Shown here one piece after another: positions 29,768 through 38,919 of a stretch of DNA of 64,000 bases. Position numbers and translations under genes: made by a program. The DNA is taken from NCBI RefSeq assembly GCF_001051235.1, contig NZ_CBTJ020000002.1:1-64000 (forward strand), read 5' to 3'. The stretch's first letter is position 1. Each line of letters starts with the position of its first letter. The DNA is from Candidatus Competibacter denitrificans Run_A_D11 (GTDB lineage: Bacteria > Pseudomonadota > Gammaproteobacteria > Competibacterales > Competibacteraceae). Under the pieces are notes generated by a model. It ran no database searches, had not been told where the DNA came from, and worked only from the letters and a program-made list of their open reading frames with translations.

Positions 29768-32227
29768 CTAGCGGGCGGCCAACGCACGAGCGACTTCAAC
29801 AAAGGCGTCGGCCGATACCGGATGTGAAAAGTAGTAGCCCTGAGCGTACCCGCAACCTAGGGCACGCAGCAAGTCGAATTGCTCCTGGGTTTCCACGCCC
29901 TCGGCCACCACCTCCAGCCGTAAACTCCGACTCAAGGCCAAAATCGCTTCGACCAACGCGCGGTCATCCAGATCTAGCACCATATCGCGCACAAAGGAGA
30001 GATCGATCTTGACCCGATCAATCGGAAAGCGCTTCAGGCAGGATAACGAGGAATAGCCGGTGCCAAAATCGTCAAGATCCAAACAAATGCCCAGTTGGCG
30101 GATACTTTTGAGCCATTGACGGGCTTGCGCGCTATCCGCCAGGAGCACCCCTTCGGCGATTTCGAACACCAGAGATTCCGGCGCCAAGTGATAGCGCTCT
30201 AACAAGGAGGATACGACCTCCAGCGATAAGCCGCGAAATACCTGCGCACTGGTCAGGTTGATGGCCAACGGGATCATCAAACCGAGTTCGTGCCACTTTT
30301 CGAGGGTTTGACAGGCGCGCTCAAACACCCAAAGGCCGATATCCCGGATCAAACCGGTTTCCTCAGCCAGCGGAATGAACTCACCCGGCGCGACCGGGCC
30401 ACGCCGGGGATGGAACCAACGCAACAGCGCCTCAGCCCGTACCAGGCTCTTGTCCTCAACTTTGAGGATCGGTTGAAAATACAGCTCCAGTTCGTTCTTT
30501 TGCAGCGCGGTTCGCAAATCCGTTTCCAGCATCAATTGCCGGTTAAGCTCATCGGCCATTGCGGATTCATACAGCCGATAGGTGTTGCGCCCGGCCAGCT
30601 TCGCCTGGTACATCGCCAGATCAGCATGGCGCACCAAATCCTCCGAATTGTCACCATGATCAGGATAAAGCGCGATACCGATACTGACCCCGATATGGAC
30701 GATGTTGCCGCTCAAATCGAACGGCTCCCGCAGCCGGGAGATGATTTTCTCGGCCACTACGCCGGCATCGCGCTCTTCAATTACATTCGGCAAGACGACC
30801 ACGAACTCATCGCCGCCCTGGCGGGCCACGGTATCGGTATCACGTACACACGCTTCCAAACGCAATGCGGCCTGACCCAGTAGCTGATCACCAAAACTGT
30901 GTCCTAGCGTGTCGTTGACCTGCTTGAAGCGATCCAGGTCAGCAAACATCAGCGCGACGCGCCGATCATAGCGACGGGCTTGCTTGAGTGCTTGCTCCAA
31001 ACGCTCATGGAAGAGGCTGCGGTTAGGCAAGCCGGTCAATGGATCGTAATTGGCGCGGTAAAAAATCTCTTGCTCGGCTTGCTTGCGCGCGGTGATGTCG
31101 TTAAAAAACGACACATATTCAATGATCCTGCCTTCCGGTGACCGCACAGCCGCCACGGTTTCCCAGACAGGATAAACTTCGCCGTTCTTGCGCCGCTGCC
31201 ATAACTCGCCCGACCACTTGCCATATTGGCGCAAGCTTGCCCAGAATGCGGCGTAAAACTGGTTATCTTGGCGTCCAGAGCGCAACAAACGCGGTGTTAG
31301 ACCCATGACCTCTTCCCGGCCATAGCCGGTGATGGTGCTAAACGCCGGGTTGATCGACTTGATGATTCCGGTGGCACTGGTCACCATGATGGCATCGGCG
31401 GCATTTTGAAAAACGGTCTCCGCTAACCGCCGATTTTCCTCGTTTTTCTTTCTTTCGGTGATATCGATCAGCACGCTGATGACCCCGGTTTCGCCCGTGA
31501 CTGGTGGGGTAAACATCGCCTGATGGATGATCATTGATCGTGGCTCCTTGCCGGCCAGAAGAATTTCGGCTTCATAAATCCGCTGGCCCTCGGCACCTAT
31601 GCTGGTGCCGTCAACGGAAGAAGGTTGCGGTACACGGCTACGGCTCTCGGCGTGCGGCTCATCAGCGACGCCCGCAGCATCTTCTCCCTGTAGGGTCGCG
31701 AAAGCCGGGTTCGCCATCAGGCAATGCCCCTTCGTATCTTCCACGATAAATGGAACCGGGAGCGTTTCGATCAGCACCCGCTGAAAATCGACCCGCCAAG
31801 CCAATTCTCGCATGGCGGCGGTCGCCCGCAGGATATAACGGACCCGATGGACGAGAATAAATGCGTTGAGGGGTTTGGTGATGAAATCGGTAGCCCCAGC
31901 GCCGTAGGCGCTCCGAATCGATGACTCGTCATCTAGGCCGGTGATCATGACAATCGGGGCCATTCGACCGGCCGGTGTCTCGCGCAGACGGGCGCAGGTG
32001 GTAAAACCATCCATCTCCGGCATCAAGACATCAAGCAAGACCAGATCGAAGGGTTGTTCGCGAAAAAGGGTAAGCGCCATCTCGCCACCGGCCGCTTCGA
32101 CCACGGTGAAGCTTTCATGCTCCAGCATACCCCTGATCACAGTCTGGGTCAGCGGATCATCATCCACTACCAGAATCTTTCCCTGATGCTCTTGTCCGCT
32201 TACCAAGACCATCCTCCCGATCATCAC
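29768..32227 (-). CDS. REC-PAS-GGDEF-EAL cyclic-di-GMP signalling protein
   Basis: An 819-residue cytosolic signalling protein. Order: receiver domain with phosphoacceptor D66 (LLDVLMP), a degenerate PAS-like region (about 150-255), a clear PAS/PAC pair (TVFQNAADAIMVTS near 270; ITGYGREEVMGL), a GGDEF domain with intact RQGGDEFVVVLP (about 470) and an EAL domain with intact EALLRWFHP (about 598) and DDFGTGYSSLSCLKRF. Both catalytic signatures are complete, so it may make or degrade c-di-GMP under control of phosphorylation and PAS ligand. The start could also be M6 (VLVSGQEH follows). It lies 22 bp before the topoisomerase-RecQ gene on the same strand. Confidence 0.93.
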   Translation of the reverse strand: MMIGRMVLVSGQEHQGKILVVDDDPLTQTVIRGMLEHESFTVVEAAGGEMALTLFREQPFDLVLLDVLMPEMDGFTTCARLRETPAGRMAPIVMITGLDDESSIRSAYGAGATDFITKPLNAFILVHRVRYILRATAAMRELAWRVDFQRVLIETLPVPFIVEDTKGHCLMANPAFATLQGEDAAGVADEPHAESRSRVPQPSSVDGTSIGAEGQRIYEAEILLAGKEPRSMIIHQAMFTPPVTGETGVISVLIDITERKKNEENRRLAETVFQNAADAIMVTSATGIIKSINPAFSTITGYGREEVMGLTPRLLRSGRQDNQFYAAFWASLRQYGKWSGELWQRRKNGEVYPVWETVAAVRSPEGRIIEYVSFFNDITARKQAEQEIFYRANYDPLTGLPNRSLFHERLEQALKQARRYDRRVALMFADLDRFKQVNDTLGHSFGDQLLGQAALRLEACVRDTDTVARQGGDEFVVVLPNVIEERDAGVVAEKIISRLREPFDLSGNIVHIGVSIGIALYPDHGDNSEDLVRHADLAMYQAKLAGRNTYRLYESAMADELNRQLMLETDLRTALQKNELELYFQPILKVEDKSLVRAEALLRWFHPRRGPVAPGEFIPLAEETGLIRDIGLWVFERACQTLEKWHELGLMIPLAINLTSAQVFRGLSLEVVSSLLERYHLAPESLVFEIAEGVLLADSAQARQWLKSIRQLGICLDLDDFGTGYSSLSCLKRFPIDRVKIDLSFVRDMVLDLDDRALVEAILALSRSLRLEVVAEGVETQEQFDLLRALGCGYAQGYYFSHPVSADAFVEVARALAAR

Positions 32228-32719
32228 TCGATAGAATCAACATCCGAGCGTTGCGCCGATCTCCTATAGAGACCGTCAACGAACCGTGTGTTTTTAAGCT
32301 ATTCACACATCGCCGGCCGAATCAGACACGACGCACCAATTCCAATCAGTTGTGCTGATATTCTCGACTTAGCCTAGAGCGGATGTAACATATTTGGCCC
32401 AAGCAGTCTAGCTTGAAAATAGCTATCCACCCCTGGTTAGACCAGTTCCCATAGGTTTGTGTGATCCAGCACTAGCGCCGAAGAGACAAGAACCTTCACT
32501 CATGAGTGGCATAACTATTGCCATTAGCAAAGTCACTACAGCCGAACCGCTTCGGTAGATTTTTATTTGACCGCAATACTTTTGAAAAAGAGTCCACAAT
32601 CCCTATATCATCGGAGTATTGAGTAATTTTCAGCGAATTAGACCTTCCAGCGCGTGAACCCTTCTCGCTTGCCGAAGGTCAATATAGCCAGATTCCCAAG
32701 CTTAGGAGGTTTTTCCACA
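32228..32719. other. Long intergenic region upstream of the BI-1 family gene
   Basis: About 490 bp without a supportable gene, lying between the divergent GGDEF-EAL gene and the BI-1 gene. It is AT-richer than its surroundings, as expected for promoters. Apart from a possible promoter (32582-32609) and a strong ribosome binding site (AGGAGG at 32704-32709), no clear structure was recognised. Confidence 0.6.
32582..32609 (+). promoter_or_regulatory. Possible sigma-70 promoter for the BI-1 family gene
   Basis: TTGAAA (32582-32587) and TATATC (32604-32609) are separated by 16 bp and lie about 110 bp before the start codon, in an AT-rich stretch. Both hexamers are imperfect matches to the consensus, so this is only a candidate. 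Confidence 0.3.
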
Positions 32720-33403
32720 ATGGCTCAAAGAGACGACCTATTGGCCAAAGCGCCGATTACGCTCAATGTGGACCGGCCGGCTCTCGGCAATAAAGTCTTG
32801 CGTAATACCTATATGCTGCTGTCAATGACGCTGTTGTTCAGTGCACTGACCGCCGGTATCGCCATGGCGACTCATGCGCCGCCATTGCACTGGTTGATTA
32901 CGCTTGGCGGCTATTTTGGGCTGCTATTTGTCGTGACCCGCCTGCGTGATAGCGCGTGGGGCTTGGCTGCGGTCTTCGCTCTAACGGGCTTTCTGGGTTA
33001 TACGCTAGGTCCGCTACTCAATCTCTATCTGAAGCTGCCTAACGGGCCTGAGCTGGTGATGACGGCGTTGGCAGGGACCGGAGCTATTTTTCTAGCGCTC
33101 TCTGCGTATGCCGTGGTCAGCCGCAAGGATTTTAGCTTCATGGGTGCTTTCCTGATGGTCGGCATCCTGGTGGCTTTCCTGGCGAGCATCGGCGCGGTTC
33201 TGTTCAACTTGCCGACGCTGGCCTTGGCCGTCTCGGCGATGGTGATCTTGCTGATGTCGGGCATGATCCTCTGGCAAACCAGCGAGATCATTCATGGCGG
33301 GGAAACCAACTACATCATGGCAACCGTCAGCCTGTACATCACCCTGTTCAACTTATTCGTCAATCTGCTGCAAATCCTGGGCATCATGTCCGGCGACGAT
33401 TAA
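32720..33403 (+). CDS. Bax inhibitor-1 family (YccA-like) membrane protein
   Basis: About 227 residues from the ATG at 32720, chosen because a strong AGGAGG lies 10 bp ahead; a longer frame from 32654 is unlikely. Seven hydrophobic segments and the motif LGGYFGLLFVVTR, GTGAIFLALSAYAVVSRKDF and MSGMILWQTSEIIHGG fit the YccA branch of the BI-1 family. E. coli YccA is an inner membrane substrate and modulator of the FtsH protease. The gene is monocistronic and ends in a clear terminator. Confidence 0.93.
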   Translation: MAQRDDLLAKAPITLNVDRPALGNKVLRNTYMLLSMTLLFSALTAGIAMATHAPPLHWLITLGGYFGLLFVVTRLRDSAWGLAAVFALTGFLGYTLGPLLNLYLKLPNGPELVMTALAGTGAIFLALSAYAVVSRKDFSFMGAFLMVGILVAFLASIGAVLFNLPTLALAVSAMVILLMSGMILWQTSEIIHGGETNYIMATVSLYITLFNLFVNLLQILGIMSGDD

Positions 33404-33432
33404 CTCAATCGGTTGATGCCTTCGTTTGGCCT

Positions 33433-33457
33433 AAACCCCGCAAATGCGGGGTTTTTT
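33433..33457 (+). terminator. Rho-independent terminator after the BI-1 gene
   Basis: AAACCCCGC pairs with GCGGGGTTT across an AAAT loop and runs straight into a T-tract, 30 bp after the stop codon of the BI-1 family gene. It is a textbook intrinsic terminator. Confidence 0.93.
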
Positions 33458-33513
33458 ATGGCCACGTCTATGTCGTTTGACCGGCTTTCAGCGCATTCTC
33501 TCGCCAGTTGACC

Positions 33514-33543
33514 AAAAAAAAGGCCGGATTAAGAAATCCGGCC
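33514..33543 (-). terminator. Rho-independent terminator, leftward
   Basis: GGCCGGATT (33522-33530) and AATCCGGCC (33535-33543) form a perfect 9-bp stem with a 4-nt loop. Reading leftward, the stem is followed by eight Ts (A-run at 33514-33521). It would end transcripts of the MmgE/PrpD operon about 180 nt after that gene's stop. Confidence 0.88.
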
Positions 33544-33563
33544 AAAAACCACCAAAGGAGGAT

Positions 33564-33599
33564 GTGCGGTGGACTGAGGAGAAGAAGTGCCCACCGCAC
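33564..33599. repeat. Perfect 9-bp inverted repeat in the 3' region
   Basis: GTGCGGTGG (33564-33572) and CCACCGCAC (33591-33599) are perfect complements around an 18-nt purine-rich loop that contains GAGGAGAAG. It lies between the leftward terminator and the end of the MmgE/PrpD gene. No T-run follows on either side, so it is not a simple terminator; function unknown. Confidence 0.5.
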
Positions 33600-33723
33600 G
33601 ATGGCGATCATACCAAAAAAATCTGCCAAACGATACCGATATTCGTTGTTTTTCGGCAAAAAACAACATTCTGTTGTATAAACAATAGGTTAAAATCAGG
33701 TTTTTTGCTGCACTGCCATAAAA

Positions 33724-35022
33724 TTAATCATGCTTGCACGGCAAATCCGGTAACGGCGAATCGTCCGAAAGCGCAAGAATGTCATCGATCAGCCGATCTG
33801 GGTCACGCACCCCGCCATACGTCATCAGCATTCGTGCCTTGGCGATCAGTTCAACCGGTGATACGGCCGCTTCAGGATCGCCCTTGGCATGGGTGCGCCG
33901 CACCGTCAATTGCTGTCCACCCCGCACAGTGACGGTCACCGCACTGCCCCACGCACGCGGATAGGCGGAGGCATACGGCTCGGCTACTCGAATCGACACC
34001 CGTTCGCGCAAATCCGCCAACCCAGCACGGGCGACATCGGCAAAGGCGGCAAAATTCACATTTTCCAGCATCAAGCCGGCTGCCACACAGTGTTGCAGTG
34101 AAAACTTGGCCTCGTATTCGCTATTCGGCAACGGTCGATCACAAACCTCCAAAGCCGCTGGATAGGTCTCGACATCGATTTGCTCGATAGTGCCGGCCAC
34201 GATCTGCGGGCGCAATTCAACAGCGGCGTCAATGGCCGGATGGGTATGCCGACATGAAGGCCAGGGCTTGATCGATGTCTGCAACAGTTGCCAAGGCCCG
34301 GTCGGATCGCGCGTCACCGCTCCTGGATCGGCATCGGGACAGGTGGCGGCAAACCAGCCCTTAGCCCCCTCCAAAATCGTCGGCGGCCCGGTAAAGCCAA
34401 AGCGTGCTAAATCAGCGGCCAACAAGCCGGCTTCGGCGGCACGGCCCGCATGGAGGTGTTTAGTCATGGTGCCGGCCTCCAGAAACTGCCAGAGGCCAGA
34501 AGATTGCGTACCCGCATTACCCAACGCATGAACGATCTGTGCGGGTTCGAGCTGCAAGAGCGCTGCTACAGCCATCGCGGAACCATACGGCCCACAGGTC
34601 GCGGTATTGTGCCAAATCCGGTAATGGGACGGCCCTACCGCCATACCCACCCGCGTGGCAGCCTCAAATCCCCACAACACTGCCTTGAGCATGGCGTGAC
34701 CGCGCAGGCCCTCGCGCCGCGCCACCGACCAGGCCGCCGGTACCACCACGCAACCGGGATGGACGACCGAGGCCCGGTGCAAATCATCGGTTTCCAGGAT
34801 GTGGGTCAACGCTCCCCATAGAAAGGCTCGACGAGCAGCATCCGTATCCGGAGTTGCGCCAGCCCAACGCACCAATATCGCGCCAGGGTCTGTGGCGCGC
34901 CCTGCCAGCGCATTCGCTATCGCATCAAGGGTCAATAACGCGGCACGTTCAAGATCGGTGGGCAGAACCGCTTTGGCGGTGATCAGTTCGGTCAACTGTT
35001 GGGTGAGCGTCAGATCGGGCAT
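33724..35022 (-). CDS. MmgE/PrpD family protein
   Basis: A 432-residue member of the MmgE/PrpD superfamily, which includes 2-methylcitrate dehydratase and cis-aconitate decarboxylase. Matching signatures are LTLDAIANALAG near residue 30, THILETDDLHRASVVHPG near 92 and the glycine-rich GNAGTQSSGLWQFLEAGTMTKHLHAG near 165-190, shown in parts here. PrpC or PrpB are not nearby, so a role in the methylcitrate cycle is not supported by context and the substrate is unknown. A GGAGGA site precedes the ATG. It is the distal gene of the leftward polyphosphate cluster, 70 bp after the CHAD gene, but may be transcribed separately. Confidence 0.9.
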   Translation of the reverse strand: MPDLTLTQQLTELITAKAVLPTDLERAALLTLDAIANALAGRATDPGAILVRWAGATPDTDAARRAFLWGALTHILETDDLHRASVVHPGCVVVPAAWSVARREGLRGHAMLKAVLWGFEAATRVGMAVGPSHYRIWHNTATCGPYGSAMAVAALLQLEPAQIVHALGNAGTQSSGLWQFLEAGTMTKHLHAGRAAEAGLLAADLARFGFTGPPTILEGAKGWFAATCPDADPGAVTRDPTGPWQLLQTSIKPWPSCRHTHPAIDAAVELRPQIVAGTIEQIDVETYPAALEVCDRPLPNSEYEAKFSLQHCVAAGLMLENVNFAAFADVARAGLADLRERVSIRVAEPYASAYPRAWGSAVTVTVRGGQQLTVRRTHAKGDPEAAVSPVELIAKARMLMTYGGVRDPDRLIDDILALSDDSPLPDLPCKHD

Positions 35023-35092
35023 GCCATCCTCCTTTGGGCGGGGCTGATCGGGCTAGTCGGCATTAGTGTAGTCGCTGCCGGGCAGATCCCAC

Positions 35093-36016
35093 TTATTCTT
35101 TCCAAGGCCGCTCGCACACGGTGAATCGCTGCCAAAGGTCGGGGAACTCGCGCTGATAGACATCGTACCGACAACCGTACCAACCATCGATCAACTGACG
35201 CGCCGCCGATGCCGTGCCTGAACCCGCTTCATCCAGTAGGCGATGGGCCACCGAAATATCATTCATGACCCCCAGACAGTCTTGTAATTTCGCCAAACTC
35301 GCTAGATATGGCTTGATGGTGTTCGAGGGATACAGGCCGGCAAAAAAATCGAGTGCGTAGCGGATTTCCTTGATACGGATGCGTAAGGCGTGGCGTTGTT
35401 CGGGGGATGCGCGGGCAAACGCCTCCCCGCGCTTGATCACCCGGCGATGATCCTGTTCTAACAGTGGGGTGGCGAAGCGTGCAACCGACTCGGCCAGCCG
35501 TTTCGCTTGACGCTCGCTGGCCTCATTATGCCAAGCGCGCTCAGCCAGCCAAGCGATAAAACGCTCGCCAATGATCGCATAGCGGGGTTCCACTAAAGCA
35601 TCCCGCAAAAGTCGATTATGGGTTTGACGAATTGTTTCGGCCTTAGCCCTAAATAAATGCAAACTGCGCTTGCGTGGAAAATAGTTGAACAGCGGCACGA
35701 GACCTTCATACAAAAAAACATCCCAGTCGCGCGCCGGTCCTAAAAATCCGTTCAGCCAGCGAATCTCCTCCACCAGCATCTCGCTGGCTTCGCGGGGCAC
35801 CAGCGGCCGGAATATCTTCAAGCCCGAACGCAGCCGCCGAAACCCCACCCGCATCTGATGCACTCCCTCTATCTGCCCATCCAGCACCGCCGGCAGGTTA
35901 GCTTGGGCGTGACAGAGGCAGACACTGATGACCCTTACGAAGGCGTCTTCTGTGGTGGTATCGGCACTCAACTCCAGCGGCTTGGCCTTGACGGGAGCAA
36001 TAATCTTTTGATTCAT
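35093..36016 (-). CDS. CHAD domain protein (polyphosphate-associated)
   Basis: A 307-residue helical CHAD-domain protein. Characteristic conserved histidines and basic residues are present: IEGVHQMRVGFRRLRSGLK near residue 48 and HALRIRIKEIRYALDF near 205. CHAD domains bind inorganic polyphosphate and localise to polyphosphate granules. Here the gene lies downstream of polyphosphate kinase and polyphosphate:AMP phosphotransferase on the same strand, which supports a granule-associated role. No CYTH triphosphatase domain is attached. Confidence 0.92.
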   Translation of the reverse strand: MNQKIIAPVKAKPLELSADTTTEDAFVRVISVCLCHAQANLPAVLDGQIEGVHQMRVGFRRLRSGLKIFRPLVPREASEMLVEEIRWLNGFLGPARDWDVFLYEGLVPLFNYFPRKRSLHLFRAKAETIRQTHNRLLRDALVEPRYAIIGERFIAWLAERAWHNEASERQAKRLAESVARFATPLLEQDHRRVIKRGEAFARASPEQRHALRIRIKEIRYALDFFAGLYPSNTIKPYLASLAKLQDCLGVMNDISVAHRLLDEAGSGTASAARQLIDGWYGCRYDVYQREFPDLWQRFTVCERPWKE

Positions 36017-36153
36017 GGTGGCAACGCTCCGAGGGATGCGCTGAAAAGGCAGACCGGTAAAACCTGCGGGTTGGACCGATAGAGGGGTAATTCCAAGACC
36101 TTGATGCTATCGGCGGCCCCTTTGGCAGCACAGAAAGGTGGCCATCCTGGCTA

Positions 36154-36573
36154 TCAACCTTGTCGCCAGGGTAAGTTTTCAGCCCGCCAACCCCCGACCC
36201 CGCGATGACCCATCTCATCCAGTTGGCCTTCAAAACCATCTGCCACGTTGTAAGTCGCATAACCGTAGTCGGCCAATAGTTCAGCCGCCTGGTGGGAACG
36301 CGCTCCACTGCGGCAGATCATATAAAGTACCGGCCCCGGCTTGATGCCATAGGCTTGCAGTTCCTCAAGAAATTGCGGATTGAACGCCATGCTCGGAAAC
36401 ATCAGCCACTCGACTTGAATCAGCGGCTTGTGCAAGCTGCTCAGATCGGGACCACCGACATAGGCCCATTCGGCCCTGGTACGGACATCAACCAACATCG
36501 TCTCGGGGTGATTTTGCAACGCATCCCACGCTTCTCTAGGACTGACATCGCCTAAAAACTGGCCTTTTTTCAT
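36154..36573 (-). CDS. Rhodanese-like domain protein
   Basis: A 139-residue single-domain rhodanese. It contains the conserved LVDVRTRAEWAYVG (near residue 27) and active-site loop CRSGARS with catalytic C87. Such proteins transfer sulfur, for example from thiosulfate, but many are sulfur carriers of unknown target. It sits between the CHAD gene and ppk on the same strand, 84 bp after the ppk stop. The link between this protein and polyphosphate is positional only. Confidence 0.9.
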   Translation of the reverse strand: MKKGQFLGDVSPREAWDALQNHPETMLVDVRTRAEWAYVGGPDLSSLHKPLIQVEWLMFPSMAFNPQFLEELQAYGIKPGPVLYMICRSGARSHQAAELLADYGYATYNVADGFEGQLDEMGHRGVGGWRAENLPWRQG

Positions 36574-36657
36574 ATAAATTTTGCCGGAAAATGACCTGAT
36601 GATTCGGAGTCTATTGGTATGGGTTGCCCGCCTAAACGCTAGGCAACAGCCCTGCCA

Positions 36658-38919
36658 TCAATTGGCGAGGCGGCGGGCGATGCCTTTCGGTTTGCGTTTC
36701 TTCAAACGCAGCGCCTCCTTCTGGCGCCGTTCCGCCAATTCGATCAATAGTTGTTGGCAACCGCGCGGATCTTCACCTTCCCTGGGCATTCGCTGAACGT
36801 AGCTGCCGTCAGGCTGCATATCCCACGCCGAACGGTGGTCGGCCAATTGCGCATCGAAAATCTGCCTTAGCTCCAGGCGTAGCTCTGGGGTATCGACCGG
36901 GGCGACCACTTCAACCCGGCTCTCTAGATTGCGTTTCATGCAATCGGCCGATCCGATGAAGTATTCCTCGTTACCGTTGTTGTAGAAGTAGAAAATTCGG
37001 GTGTGCTCAAGGAAGCGCCCGACTACACTGATGACCCGGACATTTTCCGACAAACCCGCAACCCCAGGGCGCAGTCGGCAGGTATCGCGGACAATCAAAT
37101 CGATCATCACACCCGCGCGCGAGGCCTGATACAGGGCGGCGGTGATCTCCTTGTCTTCCAGCGCGTTCATCTTGAATTGGATTCGTGCCTGCTTACCGGC
37201 CTTGGCGTGATGGATCTCGCGGTCGATCTTGGCCAACAACGCCGGTTTGAGCACTTTGGGCGCCGGTAGCAGCTTGCGATAGTTGCGCTTGGGCACATAA
37301 CCAGTCGTTAGATAATTGAACAGCTCAGTCAGATCTTCACCAAGGACAGGATCGCAAGTCAGCAAGCCCAAATCACTGTACAAACGGGCGGTACCGGCAT
37401 GGTAGTTGCCGGTGCCGATGTGCGCGTAACGGCGTAAGCCATTGAAATCACGCCGCACCACCAAAATCACTTTGCTATGGGTTTTCAGCCCCACCACGCC
37501 ATACGTAACGTGAATCCCCGCTTCTTCCAGTCGATTGGCCCAACGAATGTTGGCCGCCTCATCGAAGCGGGCTTTCAGCTCCACGACGACCGTCACCTGT
37601 TTGCCATCCTGGGCGGCGTCGATTAGATACTGGATAATCTTGGAATCGGCCGAAGTGCGATAGAGCGTCATCTTGATCGCCAGCACCTTCGGGTCATCGC
37701 TGGCTTCCAGCACAAAACGCTCAACCGATGTGACAAAAGATTCGTAGGGATGTTGCAGCAGGATCGGCCCCGTCTCGCGAATGATGTGGAAAATATTGCG
37801 CTTGTCGTTGAGCTTGGGATGATCAAGCGGGTGGTGCGAAGGATCGTGCAACTCCGGCCGGTTGATGGCGACGATCTGGAACAAATCGCGCAACGCCATC
37901 ATGCCATCGACTTCGAATACCTCATTGGCTTCGTCCAAACCGAGTTCGGCGGCCAGCATCCCCCGGTGAATCGGGTCCATGTTCTTGTCCACTTCCAGAC
38001 GCACGATAGGCGCGAAGCGGCGCTCCCGCAGTTCGGATTCAATCATCAACAACATGTCATCAGCCTGGTCCTCGGCTCGCTCGGCAATGGCGTTGCGGGT
38101 GACGCGAAACAACTCGCAGGCTTCCACCACCATGCCGGGGAACAACAGGTCGAGGTTATTGGCCACCACGTCTTCCAGCGGAATATACAGATCCTCTTCA
38201 CCGACCTTGAGAAAGCGCGGAATCCCGGAGCCTACCGGTACCTTGATTCGCGCCAATCCGCTTGATTCATCGTCGGCGTAGCGAACCGTCACTAACAAAT
38301 TGAGCGACAGATTGGAAATGAACGGGAAAGGATGTGCCGGGTCCATGGTCTGTGGCGTGACCAGCGGAAAGATATTGCGCAGATAATAGTCGCGCATTTG
38401 CTCGCGCTGGTCCTCGGTCAATGAATGGTGACTACGTAGCCGAATCCCCTTTTCGGTCAGCAATTCGTGTATTTCCGATGCCAGATGCCGCTGCTGGTCA
38501 ACGATATCGCGCACCACGGTCAAACATTCGCGCAACTGTTGTTCAGGGCTGCGACCATCCACCGTCAATTCCCGCACCCGCGCACCGATCTGCTGCTTCA
38601 GTCCGCCGATGCGCTTCATAAAAAACTCATCAAGGTTAGCGCTGACGATGGCCAGAAATTTGACTCGTTCCAACAGCGGAACGCGATCATCCTGGGCCTC
38701 ACGCAAGACCCTGCGGTTGAACGCCAACCAAGTCAACTCGCGGTTTAGATACCACTCCGCCGCATCAAGATCGATCTCCGGTTCAGGCGGGATGCTCGCC
38801 TCCACCAGCGCGGCCTCGCTTGGACGCTTGCGGCTGCCGACCTTCGCTTCCGCCATCCGCGCAACGTTTTCATTCGAGCTTGGCATCACTGTGATCTCTT
38901 CGGTCATGAATCCGCTCAT
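36658..38919 (-). CDS. ppk1: Polyphosphate kinase 1
   Basis: A 753-residue polyphosphate kinase that reversibly builds polyphosphate from ATP, typically at the membrane. The N-terminal part has YLNRELTWLAFNRRVL (about 57-72). The catalytic region has the phospho-accepting histidine H481 in LKTHSKVIL, followed by GTGNYHAGTARLYSDLG and near the end the IGSADCMKRNLESRVEV segment. The N-terminal 50 residues are an extra charged extension beyond the usual 690-residue length. Its start overlaps the stop of pap by 4 nt (ATGA), so synthesis and use of polyphosphate are coupled. Confidence 0.97.
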   Translation of the reverse strand: MSGFMTEEITVMPSSNENVARMAEAKVGSRKRPSEAALVEASIPPEPEIDLDAAEWYLNRELTWLAFNRRVLREAQDDRVPLLERVKFLAIVSANLDEFFMKRIGGLKQQIGARVRELTVDGRSPEQQLRECLTVVRDIVDQQRHLASEIHELLTEKGIRLRSHHSLTEDQREQMRDYYLRNIFPLVTPQTMDPAHPFPFISNLSLNLLVTVRYADDESSGLARIKVPVGSGIPRFLKVGEEDLYIPLEDVVANNLDLLFPGMVVEACELFRVTRNAIAERAEDQADDMLLMIESELRERRFAPIVRLEVDKNMDPIHRGMLAAELGLDEANEVFEVDGMMALRDLFQIVAINRPELHDPSHHPLDHPKLNDKRNIFHIIRETGPILLQHPYESFVTSVERFVLEASDDPKVLAIKMTLYRTSADSKIIQYLIDAAQDGKQVTVVVELKARFDEAANIRWANRLEEAGIHVTYGVVGLKTHSKVILVVRRDFNGLRRYAHIGTGNYHAGTARLYSDLGLLTCDPVLGEDLTELFNYLTTGYVPKRNYRKLLPAPKVLKPALLAKIDREIHHAKAGKQARIQFKMNALEDKEITAALYQASRAGVMIDLIVRDTCRLRPGVAGLSENVRVISVVGRFLEHTRIFYFYNNGNEEYFIGSADCMKRNLESRVEVVAPVDTPELRLELRQIFDAQLADHRSAWDMQPDGSYVQRMPREGEDPRGCQQLLIELAERRQKEALRLKKRKPKGIARRLAN

